Assembly (NCBI RefSeq): GCF_000027005.1
Contig: NC_012966.1
Coordinates: forward strand, 1,674,001-1,738,000
Direction of reading: 5' to 3'
DNA: 64,000 bases
Source of the DNA: Komagataella phaffii GS115
Taxonomy: Eukaryota > Ascomycota > Pichiomycetes > Pichiales > Pichiaceae
Part shown: one piece after another, positions 1-9,852 of the stretch
How the letters are laid out: every line of letters starts with the position of its first letter
How positions within the stretch are numbered: position 1 is the stretch's first letter
Notes under the pieces: model-generated
Told to the model about the DNA's origin: nothing
The model's input: only the letters and a program-made list of their open reading frames with translations
Database searches by the model: none
Translations under genes and position numbers: made by a program

Positions 1-1688
1 TAATCACCCGAGTTTCAGACGTTAAACCTGCTGTCCGTGTGAATGCATACACTTGTGACAGTTGTGGGTACGAGGTGTTTCAAGAAGTGACTACCAAAAC
101 ATTTACGCCACTATCACAATGTACGTCTCCACAATGTAGTAACAACCAGAGCAAAGGCCAGTTATTCATGTCAACAAGAGCATCTAAATTTTCCGCATTT
201 CAAGATGTAAAAATTCAGGAGTTATCCAACCAAGTTCCTGTGGGACATATTCCAAGAACATTGAGCATACATGTCAACGGAGATTTAGTTCGCTCAATGA
301 ATCCTGGTGATATAGTTGATGTCTCGGGGATATTTTTACCGTCTCCGTATACGGGGTTCAGAGCATTGAAGGCAGGTCTTCTTACAGAAACATATTTAGA
401 GGCACAATCAATCCGACAGCACAAAAACAAGTATGGCAAGAATATCCTCACCTCAGAAGTAGAGACAAAGATTCGAGAGATACAGCAGGACGGAAACGTA
501 TACAGTAGGCTAGCTTCTTCTATTGCTCCTGAAATTTTCGGACTCTTGGACGTCAAGAAGACCCTTCTGCTCCTACTCGTCGGAGGCGTTACAAAGGAGC
601 TGGGTGATGGTATGAAAATACGAGGGGATATTAATGTCTGTTTGATGGGTGATCCTGGAGTCGCCAAGTCACAGTTGCTGAAAAGCATAACACACATCGC
701 TCCGCGAGGGGTATACACTACTGGTAAAGGTTCCTCTGGTGTGGGTTTAACTGCTGCAGTAATGAGAGATCCCATCACAGACGAAATGATTCTTGAAGGA
801 GGAGCTTTAGTTCTTGCAGACAACGGAATATGCTCCATTGATGAGTTTGATAAGATGGATGAAAATGATAGAACCGCCATTCATGAAGTGATGGAGCAGC
901 AAACGATTTCAATTTCTAAAGCTGGTATCACTACTACTCTTAATGCAAGAACTTCTATACTGGCTGCTGCAAACCCGCTTCACGGTAGATATAATACTCG
1001 TATCTCTCCCCATGAGAATATCAACCTTCCTGCGGCACTCTTATCAAGATTTGATGTCATCTTCTTGCTACTAGATAAACCGTCTCGAGATGCGGATGAA
1101 AGACTTGCTGAGCATGTTGCATATGTTCACATGCATAATAAACATCCCGAAATGGAGTTTGAGCCTTTGGACGCCATTACCATGAGACAATATATCTCCA
1201 TGGCTAAGCAATGCCGACCAGTTATTTCCCAGCAGGTTTCAGATTATGTTGTCCAGTCGTACATCAAGATGAGAAAGGAATCTAAAGATACTGATGGCTC
1301 AAAGAAACAGTTTTCGCATGCAACTCCAAGAACACTTCTTGCCATTCTGAGACTATCTCAGGCCCTTGCAAGAATTAGATTTGATTCTCTTGTCACTTTG
1401 GAGGACGTTGATGAGGCTCTTAGGTTAATTCAAGTGTCTAAGCAATCACTGTATGATGATGACACCGAAGTTGAAGATTTCTCACCAACCACGAGAATCT
1501 ACCACTTCATCAGAGGCGAGTTCCTATCTAATGGGAAAGAGCCTCTCGATATACTAGATTTGAAAACTCGGTTATTGAATCGCAGCTTTACGGAAGTACA
1601 AATCAATCGCTGTATCGACAAGTATGAAGATCTCAATATTTGGTGGCAAATCAATGGTGAAAAGCTGACACTGACGAATAGAGACTAA
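1..1688 (+). CDS. MCM7: MCM7 replicative helicase subunit (5' truncated)
   Basis: C-terminal ~561 residues of a subunit of the MCM2-7 helicase that unwinds DNA at replication forks. The reading frame is open to the window edge (codons from position 3), so the N-terminus lies outside. Visible in order: a CxxC...CxxxxC zinc ribbon (YTCDSCG, then CTSPQC) in the first 40 residues, the OB-fold region, the Walker A motif GDPGVAKSQ near 646-672, Walker [11 protein letters not shown] near 832-861, the arginine finger LSRFD near 1045, and the C-terminal winged-helix region. The phrase [20 protein letters not shown] is typical of Mcm7 rather than of the other MCMs. Stop TAA at 1686-1688. Confidence 0.95.
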   Translation, partial: ITRVSDVKPAVRVNAYTCDSCGYEVFQEVTTKTFTPLSQCTSPQCSNNQSKGQLFMSTRASKFSAFQDVKIQELSNQVPVGHIPRTLSIHVNGDLVRSMNPGDIVDVSGIFLPSPYTGFRALKAGLLTETYLEAQSIRQHKNKYGKNILTSEVETKIREIQQDGNVYSRLASSIAPEIFGLLDVKKTLLLLLVGGVTKELGDGMKIRGDINVCLMGDPGVAKSQLLKSITHIAPRGVYTTGKGSSGVGLTAAVMRDPITDEMILEGGALVLADNGICSIDEFDKMDENDRTAIHEVMEQQTISISKAGITTTLNARTSILAAANPLHGRYNTRISPHENINLPAALLSRFDVIFLLLDKPSRDADERLAEHVAYVHMHNKHPEMEFEPLDAITMRQYISMAKQCRPVISQQVSDYVVQSYIKMRKESKDTDGSKKQFSHATPRTLLAILRLSQALARIRFDSLVTLEDVDEALRLIQVSKQSLYDDDTEVEDFSPTTRIYHFIRGEFLSNGKEPLDILDLKTRLLNRSFTEVQINRCIDKYEDLNIWWQINGEKLTLTNRD

Positions 1689-2141
1689 ATAATCGGATGC
1701 TTGTAAATATAATGCTTCAATTTAACAGGTTTTTTGCTGAAAGCCAGAATTTTATCCTCTGTTTACACCCGCTTCCACATTCTATATGTGACTTATGGGT
1801 TCACTTTCATTGTCGTTTTCGAGCGGCTTATCTGAACAAAACCAAGAAGATTTGTATACACGAAACAATCAGAATACAGAATGATGTGTCATCAAGGATA
1901 TAGGTTAATCATAGACGCATTTTTTTGGTAATTTACGTATCTCATTACTATTATGTCTTCATCATGCTCACGAATCAGAATAAGAGTACTAAATTAAAAT
2001 TGTTGATATAGCCTTGTTGGATAGTTTTGAGCAATTAGTCTCTTTGGCACAAAGCTGGATTTAACAAGCTGAATTTCATTTCTGAAATTAGTCGATATTT
2101 TTTAACTCATATTATTGATCCTTAAAAGATTACCAACGGAA
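1689..2141. other. intergenic region MCM7 to tRNA-His
   Basis: AT-rich spacer holding the MCM7 3' end and the tRNA 5' flank. A 68-codon frame at 1697-1903 has no recognisable content and is treated as chance. Nothing else supported. Confidence 0.6.
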
Positions 2142-2213
2142 GCCATTCTAGTATAGTGGTTAGTACACGTCGTTGTGGCCGACGAAACCTTGGTTCGATT
2201 CCAGGGAATGGCA
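2142..2213 (+). tRNA. tRNA-His (GTG anticodon)
   Basis: A 72-nt cloverleaf without intron. Acceptor stem GCCATTC (2142-2148) pairs with GAATGGC (2206-2212), with discriminator A at 2213. The anticodon stem CGTCG (2168-2172) pairs with CGACG (2180-2184) around loop TTGTGGC, giving anticodon GTG at 2175-2177. The D-arm contains the A-box TAGTATAGTGGTTAGTA and the T-arm contains the B-box GGTTCGATTCC. The sequence closely resembles the Saccharomyces tRNA-His gene as I remember it. Confidence 0.97.
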
Positions 2214-2216
2214 TGC

Positions 2217-2224
2217 TTTTTTTT
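2217..2224 (+). terminator. RNA polymerase III terminator of tRNA-His
   Basis: Run of eight T residues starting 4 nt after the discriminator base of the tRNA, the usual Pol III termination signal. Confidence 0.85.
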
Positions 2225-2497
2225 CTGCTCAAAACTATTGAAGTCTAAAATGATTCTTTCTAAAGTAACTTCGAAGTTCTGAAGCGAAAAGTGTTGCGAC
2301 CGTTGGTAGACAAATATCTGTAAAGGTAGATTGGTTGATTGTATGTACATTTGCCTGCTACATCCTTCACAAGACATATGTACAGCCTCTAACTTCCCGA
2401 AGAGGACAAGTGCGACTGTCGAGGGTTTCAAAGAGACTTTTTCATTCGTCAACAATTCCACCTGAAATAATCCGTACTACAAAGCTATTACCATACC

Positions 2498-2844
2498 ATG
2501 TCCACTTCGTTAAATGTAAGTTGGTTTTATAAATTTTGATTCTTGAGACTAGTTTCATTTACTGACTATGAATACAGGTTTTTAGATGGTCTGCTTTGGC
2601 CACAGGAATTGTGTATGGTGCTTACCACACCCAACAGCTGAAAGTAGCTGGAAAAATCAACCAGGACCAGTTTAATTTTGCCCGTAGACAGAATTTAATT
2701 AAAGAGGCTAAGCTAGAATATAGCAAACTGAATCCATCACAGGAAGATTCAAAGAATGATCTTGCTAAGATTAATCTGGATGATGATAAGTTAGATTTTG
2801 CGAATGTGCTTTTGAGAGCTGTAGAGTCACTGAATGATAACTAG
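2498..2844 (+). CDS. TIM11: ATP synthase subunit e (TIM11/ATP21), spliced
   Basis: Small inner-membrane subunit of mitochondrial F1Fo ATP synthase, needed for dimerisation and cristae shape. It is read as two exons: 2498-2515 (ATG TCC ACT TCG TTA AAT) and 2578-2844. The 62-nt intron 2516-2577 begins GTAAGT, has a TACTGAC branch site near 2560 and ends ACAG. The product is 94 residues, starting MSTSLNVFRWSALATG, a hydrophobic single-span segment with Gly-rich face. A charged helix and the family ending DFANVLLRAVESLNDN follow. Saccharomyces Tim11 is about 96 residues and starts similarly. Without the intron there is no Met at the N-terminus of the downstream frame. Confidence 0.88.
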
Positions 2845-3169
2845 GCCGTACGTAATGAATGCCAATGACTATATAGCAGAATACAAGTTTGGTAAAACTG
2901 ATTCGTTTTTATTTTGTGCAGATCACTTTGAAGTATTGAATACGTGTAAACGGGTTGATCTTCAGCCATGGCAATTTGTTAGCTTTTCGAGAGCACTTTC
3001 AAGTTTTTTGGTGTCCAGTTTTTGCTTTATCAGATTGATCTTCTCCTGTAATTTCTAGGCGTTGCTCCTTATAGTTGGTGTTATTATAGCTCTGTTTCAA
3101 TTTTCACCACGTTATTATACGGTTGAACACGCATTCTTGTACACCTCTCGTTCAGGCTATAATTCACCT
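2845..3169. other. intergenic region TIM11 to PTC7
   Basis: Short spacer that must contain the PTC7 promoter. The last part (3059-3169) is open in the PTC7 frame without a Met and encodes a hydrophobic stretch (LLIVGVIIALF). It is preceded by a pyrimidine-rich TTTCTAG ending at 3058 that resembles a 3' splice site. No convincing upstream exon was found. Confidence 0.5.
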
Positions 3170-4273
3170 ATGTTCTTAGGAGGTTGTGATGTTAGATTAT
3201 GCTCTAGACCATTAAGACAGTTTAGAGCCTCGCATTCCGCTTACTTCAAACTTCGGCGAGTCTGCGTTCGTTCATTCACGAAAGGGTCTGCTGGATCAGG
3301 CGGTTCAACTGGTTCAGGAGGATTTGAAAACTCATATCGAGGCTCCAAATGCGACTACAACATTGCCGTTTCATACCTTCCGAAAGACAGGTTCCAAGAA
3401 AATGAGGACGGAGAATTGATACAGATGCTCAAAGATAAACTTATGGAACAAAAATCCAAAGGTCTTACGTCACCAACTGGTGAAGACAACTATGTTTGCT
3501 CGTTGGGAAACGAGAGTATTGCAGTAGGTGTAGCTGACGGCGTCGGAGGTTGGAGTGAGCTAGGCCACGATTCTTCTGAGATTAGCCGAGTTTTATGTCG
3601 TACAATTGAATCTTTTCATAGAGACAATCAGAAGTTGGAGCCGCAAAAATTAATAGATTCTGCATTTTCTTACATAAAGGAAAATGAGATTGTTAAAGTG
3701 GGAGGAACTACTATTTGTCTGGGTGTTTTAGACGGGAACGGTGCTGCAAATGTTGCAAATCTTGGTGACTCATGGTTTGGAGTTTTCCGTCAGATGCCTC
3801 CTGGATATAAATTTGAGTGCGTTTACCAGTCGTTAGAACAACAACATTTTTTTAATGCTCCGTTTCAATTGGCTTTGATTCCCAACAAAATCTTGGAAGA
3901 TGGTAAGAGCAGAAATGCCAAGTATATTGTAGATTCTCCAGATGATGCAGAGCTATATCATTGCCAGTTGGAGCATGGTGATATTGTTTTATTTGCAACC
4001 GATGGCATCACTGATAATGTTTCAGTAGATGATTTAAGTCTTTTCTTGACAGACAAGGTGGCAGAGTTTCGCAAAGGAGCAGCAAAACCTATTGCTATAG
4101 ATTCCAAAACTCTTTTAGCAATGGGTATGGAACTAACCTCAAAAGTTAACAAGTTGAGCCTAGATGAAACATACCCCAGTGTGTTTGCACAAAGGCTAAG
4201 TCACCTCACCCGAATGAGGTACATGGGTGGTAAGTACGATGACATAACGTGTGTGCTGGTGTATGTGGACTAG
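3170..4273 (+). CDS. PTC7: mitochondrial type 2C protein phosphatase Ptc7
   Basis: PP2C-family Ser/Thr phosphatase of 367 residues. In yeast Ptc7 acts in mitochondria, where it dephosphorylates coenzyme Q biosynthesis and other matrix proteins. The chosen ATG gives an N-terminus rich in Arg, Ser and hydrophobics with no acidic residue after the first few (RPLRQFRASHSAYF, RRVCVRSFTKG), a good matrix presequence. A Gly/Ser-rich linker follows. The PP2C motifs are in order: GEDNY; VADGVGGWSELG (metal-binding Asp); VGGTT; ANLGDSWFGVFR; LFATDGITDN; and GGKYDDITCVLV at the end. The gene converges on NMD2 with a 16-bp gap. The frame continues upstream of the ATG, so a spliced alternative N-terminus is possible. 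Confidence 0.9.
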   Translation: MFLGGCDVRLCSRPLRQFRASHSAYFKLRRVCVRSFTKGSAGSGGSTGSGGFENSYRGSKCDYNIAVSYLPKDRFQENEDGELIQMLKDKLMEQKSKGLTSPTGEDNYVCSLGNESIAVGVADGVGGWSELGHDSSEISRVLCRTIESFHRDNQKLEPQKLIDSAFSYIKENEIVKVGGTTICLGVLDGNGAANVANLGDSWFGVFRQMPPGYKFECVYQSLEQQHFFNAPFQLALIPNKILEDGKSRNAKYIVDSPDDAELYHCQLEHGDIVLFATDGITDNVSVDDLSLFLTDKVAEFRKGAAKPIAIDSKTLLAMGMELTSKVNKLSLDETYPSVFAQRLSHLTRMRYMGGKYDDITCVLVYVD

Positions 4274-4289
4274 CCATGTGATCACTTGA

Positions 4290-7151
4290 TTACTGCAAAG
4301 TAGTATCGTTCATTTGGTTCAAAATAAATTTTCTAATCCTGGCATCCTCATGTTGTCGCTGGGACACGAATTTGAGGGCCTCAGATGCAAACGACGCATC
4401 CTGTGGTACTTGTATTTCACTTGAAGCAGCCTTTTTATCCTTTTTTGAAAGAATTTTGAACTTAACATTAGGGTTCTCTTTTGTGACGTTTGGTATATCA
4501 GAAGGTCGAGTTACCCTTGGTAAGGGGGCAGGTAAATTTGTTTTATGTAGTAAACGATCAAGTTTTGTTTTGTTTATTGTTTCTTTGAATCTTTGTTCAA
4601 ATTCTTCAAGAAGTTGATCATCCAAGGGTTGATATTGCTCTAATGCAGGTGCTACATTTAGATTATCGATGTCGCTTGAAGTGGGTTTCACCTGCTCTTC
4701 ATCTTCCAGTACTTCAGGTGTATATTCAACCGTTGATACGTTTTCCCTAACATTTTCCAGTTTAAATGACCCCTGCTCTATCGTTAAGCAACCTGTGAAG
4801 CCTAAAATCTGATAAACATCTAATACAGCAAGTCTGATATTGTGAGGAAGAGGCCGTTTGTTGGAACAATAATAATCAAAATGACAAAGGAAATGATCAA
4901 GGTGTGCACATTTTGAATTTTCAAGACGGACTGGTTTGGTACAATGCATCAAAAACGTGGTAATCATAAGGACTCTGGTATAGTTGTTAGGAGGATCCAA
5001 ACTTGAATTTCCCATACTCTTCAACGTCAAGTCAGAATATCCGTAAAAAAGGATATAGTTTAACAAATTCACCATAAAATAAACAAAATGATCATTAAAT
5101 ATCCCTGCATTGCACAATTCTGCAAGATAGCGCATATCTGCCAATCTCTTATTACTCATTTTATAGTCGTTGTCCTCGAGGCCAACAGAGACTCTTTCCA
5201 TAATTTTATCTACAATAGAAGTGACAAACCATTTGGGACAAGAAGTTTGTAGAAGTTCAGCAACCAGCTGTAGGGAATCAGACGGCAAAGTCTCTGGCTG
5301 TGTGAAAAGCAGTTCTAATGTGCAAAAAGTCTCCGAGCTTTCGAACGTTAGGCTTGCCACTATTTTCTTTACCACAGCAATGCTGTTGGGATTCAGTTCC
5401 ACCCTTATCAATTGCTTAAAAAAGTTACTTTGGACACTTTCCTTTGAAATCGCACTTCTTTGCGATGCCTTGGGAGGATATAGTATCATCAAAAGATCAT
5501 TTATTTGACTTTTCAGTTGAAAAGACCTGGTACCAGAAAAGCTAAGCTCTTGAATTAGCTCCACCATTTCATCCATCATCATTTGGTATTCTTTCTCCCT
5601 AGTTAGTACTCTTCCACAATTATCAAATATGATTGAGAGTATTTCAAAATATTTTGATCTGGATTCAAGGGATATAATTAAGGTTCGAATTTTGTGAAAA
5701 ATTATAAACGTTGGAACAATCTTAAATTTTATTAATTCACAAAAAAAAATGATATCTTTCAAATTAAATTTAGCAGAATTGAGCTGTATTCTAAACTTCT
5801 TATCCAAAAAGTCTACTATCTCATCCTTTATTGGTCTTAATGATGGCTGGGAAATAGCAAGAAAACGGGAATAATATTTAACAGGATGTTGATTAGAGTT
5901 GGCTAGCATATGTCTCATCAAATGTTTGTCTGACGCCTTGCACTGTAATCCTTTTTGGAAGTAGACAATTGCCAAGGAATCAACATCTGAAGCAGATTTG
6001 CACCGATCTAACTTTTCTAACAATTTCTCCATTCTTTCCGCCCTGTTCTCTAGCCCGGGACGTATAATATTCTCAGAACTGGAACTTGACAATGAGTCGT
6101 CACATGGATATGGATCAACAAATGGTTCGGGAAACGTCTCGTAAAATCTTCTATCGGCCTCATCCTCAAAGACCCAATAGTGATGCAAACTGGTTAGGAT
6201 AACCCCAGACGTTGAAGTTTTATCATTAGCAACCAAAGAACTGCATGACGGCATTTCTAGGCCCATGATGCTAGTTAAATCTTCCAGGCTGGACTTTATT
6301 TGTCTCAGAGTATGGATTTGATCAGATATAGAACTTTTATCACGTTGGCTTTCACGGCCAGTTTTCATTGCCGCCCGATCACTAGTCACCAACAGGTTGT
6401 CTAGAGATCTGTCTAATTTTTCACATAAAGAGATAGCCTTCGTAGTATACTTAGCAATTTCATCCTTTAATCTTTTTTGAGTGGCATTGCTTAAAAGAGA
6501 GTTTGGTTCAAAAAAGACCCAGGAAAACCGCTTAACATATGAGGTCACAAAGGAGAGATTATACTTGATTATGCTATCATTCAGAAAGAACATCAATGTC
6601 TGTTCCAGTAAAGCATTCATAAGTGATTTGTGACTTGGAGATTCGAAAAGAAAAGGAACTTCACAATTTCTTAAGGACGACTCGTTCATGAATAGTCCAA
6701 CTAAATACAACTCCGTAAAGATACGCATGAGCCTTCTTAATACGGTGAGTCTGCTTAAAAAAACTTCTGGTTTAGAGTCAAAATTTATTGTACCTTGATC
6801 ATAAATGTAGAAAAGTAGTCGAGTTATCATTGCCTCAGTAAAAGTTGCTTGAAATCTTTGATGAAGAGCTGAAACTAATTCGACAGTGGCGTATACATCT
6901 GATGCCCTTACTGTTAAAGCAAAACCCTCAATCAGGTTATCTACAATTTCAGATAAGTATCTTTCCAAGGATAAACTTTTGACTTCTTTCACCATCTTTT
7001 CGGCATCTTGAAATGGAGCCTTCAACTTTCTTACAAACGTACTATTTTTTTTCAACGAGGAATCTAAGTTGGAACTTAAAGGTAATTGGTACTGTCCAGT
7101 CCAAGCTCGTAGATTAAGGTCAAAAAGTTGTTTTCTGTGGCTCACATCCAT
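4290..7151 (-). CDS. NMD2: NMD2/UPF2 nonsense-mediated decay factor
   Basis: A 953-residue cytoplasmic scaffold that bridges Upf1 and Upf3 in nonsense-mediated mRNA decay. The N-terminus (HRKQLFDLNLRAWTGQ, then LDSSLKKNSTFVRKLK) follows the Nmd2 pattern. The body is helical, consistent with three MIF4G repeats; the repeat covering about residues 560-760 includes RVLMITTFLMHC. An acidic linker (EVLEDEEQVKP) precedes the C-terminal Upf1-binding segment, which is rich in charged and Pro residues. Saccharomyces Nmd2 is 1089 residues and has a 5' intron; none is evident here, since the ATG at 7151 begins the conserved N-terminus directly. Confidence 0.92.
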   Translation of the reverse strand: MDVSHRKQLFDLNLRAWTGQYQLPLSSNLDSSLKKNSTFVRKLKAPFQDAEKMVKEVKSLSLERYLSEIVDNLIEGFALTVRASDVYATVELVSALHQRFQATFTEAMITRLLFYIYDQGTINFDSKPEVFLSRLTVLRRLMRIFTELYLVGLFMNESSLRNCEVPFLFESPSHKSLMNALLEQTLMFFLNDSIIKYNLSFVTSYVKRFSWVFFEPNSLLSNATQKRLKDEIAKYTTKAISLCEKLDRSLDNLLVTSDRAAMKTGRESQRDKSSISDQIHTLRQIKSSLEDLTSIMGLEMPSCSSLVANDKTSTSGVILTSLHHYWVFEDEADRRFYETFPEPFVDPYPCDDSLSSSSSENIIRPGLENRAERMEKLLEKLDRCKSASDVDSLAIVYFQKGLQCKASDKHLMRHMLANSNQHPVKYYSRFLAISQPSLRPIKDEIVDFLDKKFRIQLNSAKFNLKDIIFFCELIKFKIVPTFIIFHKIRTLIISLESRSKYFEILSIIFDNCGRVLTREKEYQMMMDEMVELIQELSFSGTRSFQLKSQINDLLMILYPPKASQRSAISKESVQSNFFKQLIRVELNPNSIAVVKKIVASLTFESSETFCTLELLFTQPETLPSDSLQLVAELLQTSCPKWFVTSIVDKIMERVSVGLEDNDYKMSNKRLADMRYLAELCNAGIFNDHFVYFMVNLLNYILFYGYSDLTLKSMGNSSLDPPNNYTRVLMITTFLMHCTKPVRLENSKCAHLDHFLCHFDYYCSNKRPLPHNIRLAVLDVYQILGFTGCLTIEQGSFKLENVRENVSTVEYTPEVLEDEEQVKPTSSDIDNLNVAPALEQYQPLDDQLLEEFEQRFKETINKTKLDRLLHKTNLPAPLPRVTRPSDIPNVTKENPNVKFKILSKKDKKAASSEIQVPQDASFASEALKFVSQRQHEDARIRKFILNQMNDTTLQ

Positions 7152-7393
7152 TCTTAACTTGAAACTTGAAAAATGCCAATAAATCGTAACTTGCTAAAAG
7201 AAAGGATGAAAGTCCTTTGAGGTTTAGGCGAGTATTTTTCCTATATGTTCGAGGTTCTCACCAAAATACAGGTTAGCAGATGTTGTAAATCCTGGGGAAA
7301 GAGTGGAAAAGTGTTGATTAAACTGTTTACAAGCCGCCAAAATCTTTATATCATTTGACTCTATTTACAATAGCATTATTCTATAAGTTCGGC

Positions 7394-8416
7394 TTATCTT
7401 CGAACCCTATGAAATACTCTGCCTTTTGGAAGTCCATACATATCCCGAACATTGGGGACGTTCCTGTCCCATCCCGACCTCCAGATATGTGCACCGACAG
7501 CAGTAAGACTGTGTTGGGCAACAAATCCACGTATATCAAAAAATTCTCTGGCGACCTCGGAATCGGTCAACTCCTTTTGGTTCTGCCTGAAAACCCAAAC
7601 TACTAACCGGTTAACAGGGGCATTCTTATCAGGTACTGGGGGGAGATAGCTAACTAATTCTCTTTCTGGACATTCTTGGAGCTTCAAAGCATCAATAGAA
7701 ATATCAGAACTGGATAATGGTACATTTCTCAAAGCCCAATGCAGCGTGGTTGAAAAAGTATCATTCTCTAAGTCGGGCGTATCAGGATTGACAATCAAAA
7801 CCGTGTAAAGATCATCAGGGATCGGATCAAACTCAACAACTTCCAGACTTGGAGGTTTCTTCGTGACATTAGAAGAAAGTAATTGTCCAGGCTCTACTGT
7901 AGTATGGACATTATTATGAGGAAATCTCAATACAACGTCGCATCTAGGATCTAACGTAGAAAGAGTATCTGGAATGGCATGCAAGGACTCCAAACGTTGC
8001 ATCAGCAACATCTTGTCATGGTTTTCCCACTTTTCTCTCAAATATCTTCGATAAACGGGTTGCGTTCGGTCTAATGAATTGGTCTGAAAGTGAGATTTGA
8101 ATACCACTTCAGGGTTGTGATACTCTGCCCGCACTAAAAGCTCTTCTTTCTGTTCCATAGATAGTTCATTTGCCTGCCGTGATAAAATTTTATAAATTTG
8201 AGTGCTTTCCAACTCCAATATCTCATAGGCCAGTGGATAAACCGTAGAGAGACCAATGGGAGGCGAGTACTTTATTCTAGAGGACCTTTTTCGGAGAGTT
8301 GCTGGGCCAAAAGGTAAACCAGCATTCAATAAGCCCTGCTTAATCTTATTACTACTGACAGTCAAAGAGGTAGACCTCTTGGAAAAGTTACTCCATATGC
8401 CAGTTCCAAACGACAT
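7394..8416 (-). CDS. MRPL35: mitochondrial large-subunit ribosomal protein MRPL35 (mL38)
   Basis: A 340-residue mitoribosomal large-subunit protein with a phosphatidylethanolamine-binding-protein (PEBP) fold. The frame is open further upstream but the first ATG is at 8416 (MSFGTGIWSN), leaving a basic, Ser-rich import sequence. The C-terminal half has the PEBP core: LYTVLIVNPDTPD, then HWALRNVP, then RLVVWVFRQ. The start of the mature region contains RKRSSRIKYSPP. Saccharomyces MRPL35 is 367 residues. It is transcribed in the same direction as NMD2, which lies downstream. Confidence 0.88.
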   Translation of the reverse strand: MSFGTGIWSNFSKRSTSLTVSSNKIKQGLLNAGLPFGPATLRKRSSRIKYSPPIGLSTVYPLAYEILELESTQIYKILSRQANELSMEQKEELLVRAEYHNPEVVFKSHFQTNSLDRTQPVYRRYLREKWENHDKMLLMQRLESLHAIPDTLSTLDPRCDVVLRFPHNNVHTTVEPGQLLSSNVTKKPPSLEVVEFDPIPDDLYTVLIVNPDTPDLENDTFSTTLHWALRNVPLSSSDISIDALKLQECPERELVSYLPPVPDKNAPVNRLVVWVFRQNQKELTDSEVAREFFDIRGFVAQHSLTAVGAHIWRSGWDRNVPNVRDMYGLPKGRVFHRVRR

Positions 8417-8877
8417 CACTAATTGTTGAGGTGACTTTGAGTAAAATTTTACGTAAAACGACAATTTAGATTATATAAGCGATTATTTGCCAACGCGCAG
8501 TCAGAAATTTTGCCTGTCAATTGATTTTACTAATAGGCCATTGGACCTTTAGTATTTAAAAGAAAAAGAACAACCCTTAGTTTTAAAAAACCACACAAAC
8601 TTATGCTTATCCATACTGTACTATAAACAAAGAATGAAAACAAATAAGGAGAAAGAAGCGGAGATAGTGGCGGCTCTTTTTTAAATACATCGAGACACCT
8701 CGCAAAGATTATATGGGGATGTTCAATAGCCAACTTTAGTCCCAAAGTAACTTCCTGCACATGGTTCTGAATTTTAGTACGCAACCAATGCGATAGCCTT
8801 CTTTATTAATTTTTAGGTGAGTGCAATGTTGGCGGCCGTCATTTTCCTCGCTCAGGTGAAAAAGAACAGCCTAATCT
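8417..8877. other. intergenic region upstream of MRPL35
   Basis: About 460 bp. It holds the MRPL35 promoter and an 84-codon antisense frame (8530-8784) with no recognised content. No other feature supported. Confidence 0.5.
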
Positions 8878-9454
8878 TTATGTGTATTCAGAATTGAACT
8901 TGGAAAACGCAACTGGATGATAGGTGTCCACAAGGTACTGATAGGTCACACCCCACAAAAGTTCCATATCATTCCTTCTATACTGTGGTTTTGTGATTGT
9001 GCTCGTAAAGGTCGAAAATGAAATTTCTAGGCTCTCCATGGCTACATTTAAGCTGATTTTAATAAATCCGTGGTGCCTTAGGACAATTTGAAATTCAGCA
9101 ACTTTAAGATATTCTGCCACGACATTTTAGACCTCGAGCGGGTTCAAGTTTCTGGATTAGTCCATATTCTTTTTCTGAAACGTGGGTTGTTCCCGTTCGC
9201 AACCGCTGAGATCTTGTCATTTTCTCCCATGTTGAAAGAGAGAGGATATCCGCTTTATGCACTTGAATTATAATGCTAAGTACTGGCTGTTGCGTAAAAT
9301 TTACCTTGTAAAAGATTGGATATGCTAAAACTGAGCTCATTCTTATCTTGTCTTGTAGAGCCTGGGAAAGAAAAGGTCTTCCATCTTCAAAATGAAAAAG
9401 GCTGAGGAATGAGCATTCTCCGATAGAATTAAAGGATCGATCGTTATGCCTCAA
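8878..9454 (-). other. possible uncharacterised gene broken by a frameshift
   Basis: Two minus-strand frames abut: 9104-9454 (up to 116 codons) and 8878-9120. Near 9126-9130 the coding strand reads GGTCTAAAATGTCG. With one A fewer in that AAAA run the two frames would join into one continuous ~190-residue frame running ARGL-NVVAEYLKVAEF. The combined product has amphipathic strands (FYKVNFTQQPVLSIIIQV, LEISFSTFTSTITKP) and looks protein-like. I do not recognise the family. It could instead be two chance frames. No ATG-initiated alternative was preferred (ATG AGC TCA at about 9342 is one candidate start). Confidence 0.35.
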
Positions 9455-9852
9455 AGAAAAAATTAGTTCAAAACATCTCGCAGAGTGAGCGCAACGTGGG
9501 TACGTTAGTTCCTTGGGGAACGATTGAAGATTTAAAGGCAGGAATTTTGGAAGGGCGTTATCTTAATAATCATTTTATATTACTTCTAGGACGCAATTAT
9601 CGGACTATTATTCACTAGACTTTTAAGATCCTTTAACGGTGTATATCTTCAATGATAATAATAATTGATGAAAGTTGGCAAGAAAACTAACGTCCCGATA
9701 CAATATGCCCAAACAGATTCCTTAACTTGGATGGCATTGTAGGTTATTGGGGTGGTTCCATCACGTGATTACGCGACTGAAGTTAGGCTCCTTAAAATCT
9801 TTCTGGTTCAACATCATCATCATCTCTTGACTAAGCAACCTTTTTTTGTTCC
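9455..9852. other. ZRC1 upstream region
   Basis: About 400 bp 5' of the zinc transporter gene. It contains a perfect E-box TCACGTGA (9761-9768) and a T-rich stretch next to the start codon. No other gene seen. Confidence 0.6.
9761..9768. promoter_or_regulatory. E-box TCACGTGA upstream of ZRC1
   Basis: Palindromic TCACGTGA about 85 bp before the ZRC1 ATG. It matches the Cbf1 consensus (TCACGTG) and the general bHLH core CACGTG. Binding is inferred. Confidence 0.5.

Noticed and set aside
215..880. 221-codon minus-strand ORF
   Set aside because: Antisense shadow of the MCM7 coding sequence.
1697..1903. 68-codon ORF after MCM7
   Set aside because: Immediately follows the MCM7 stop, composition like 3' UTR, no recognisable feature.
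2102..2461. 119-codon minus-strand ORF
   Set aside because: It runs across the tRNA-His gene and has no protein-like conservation.
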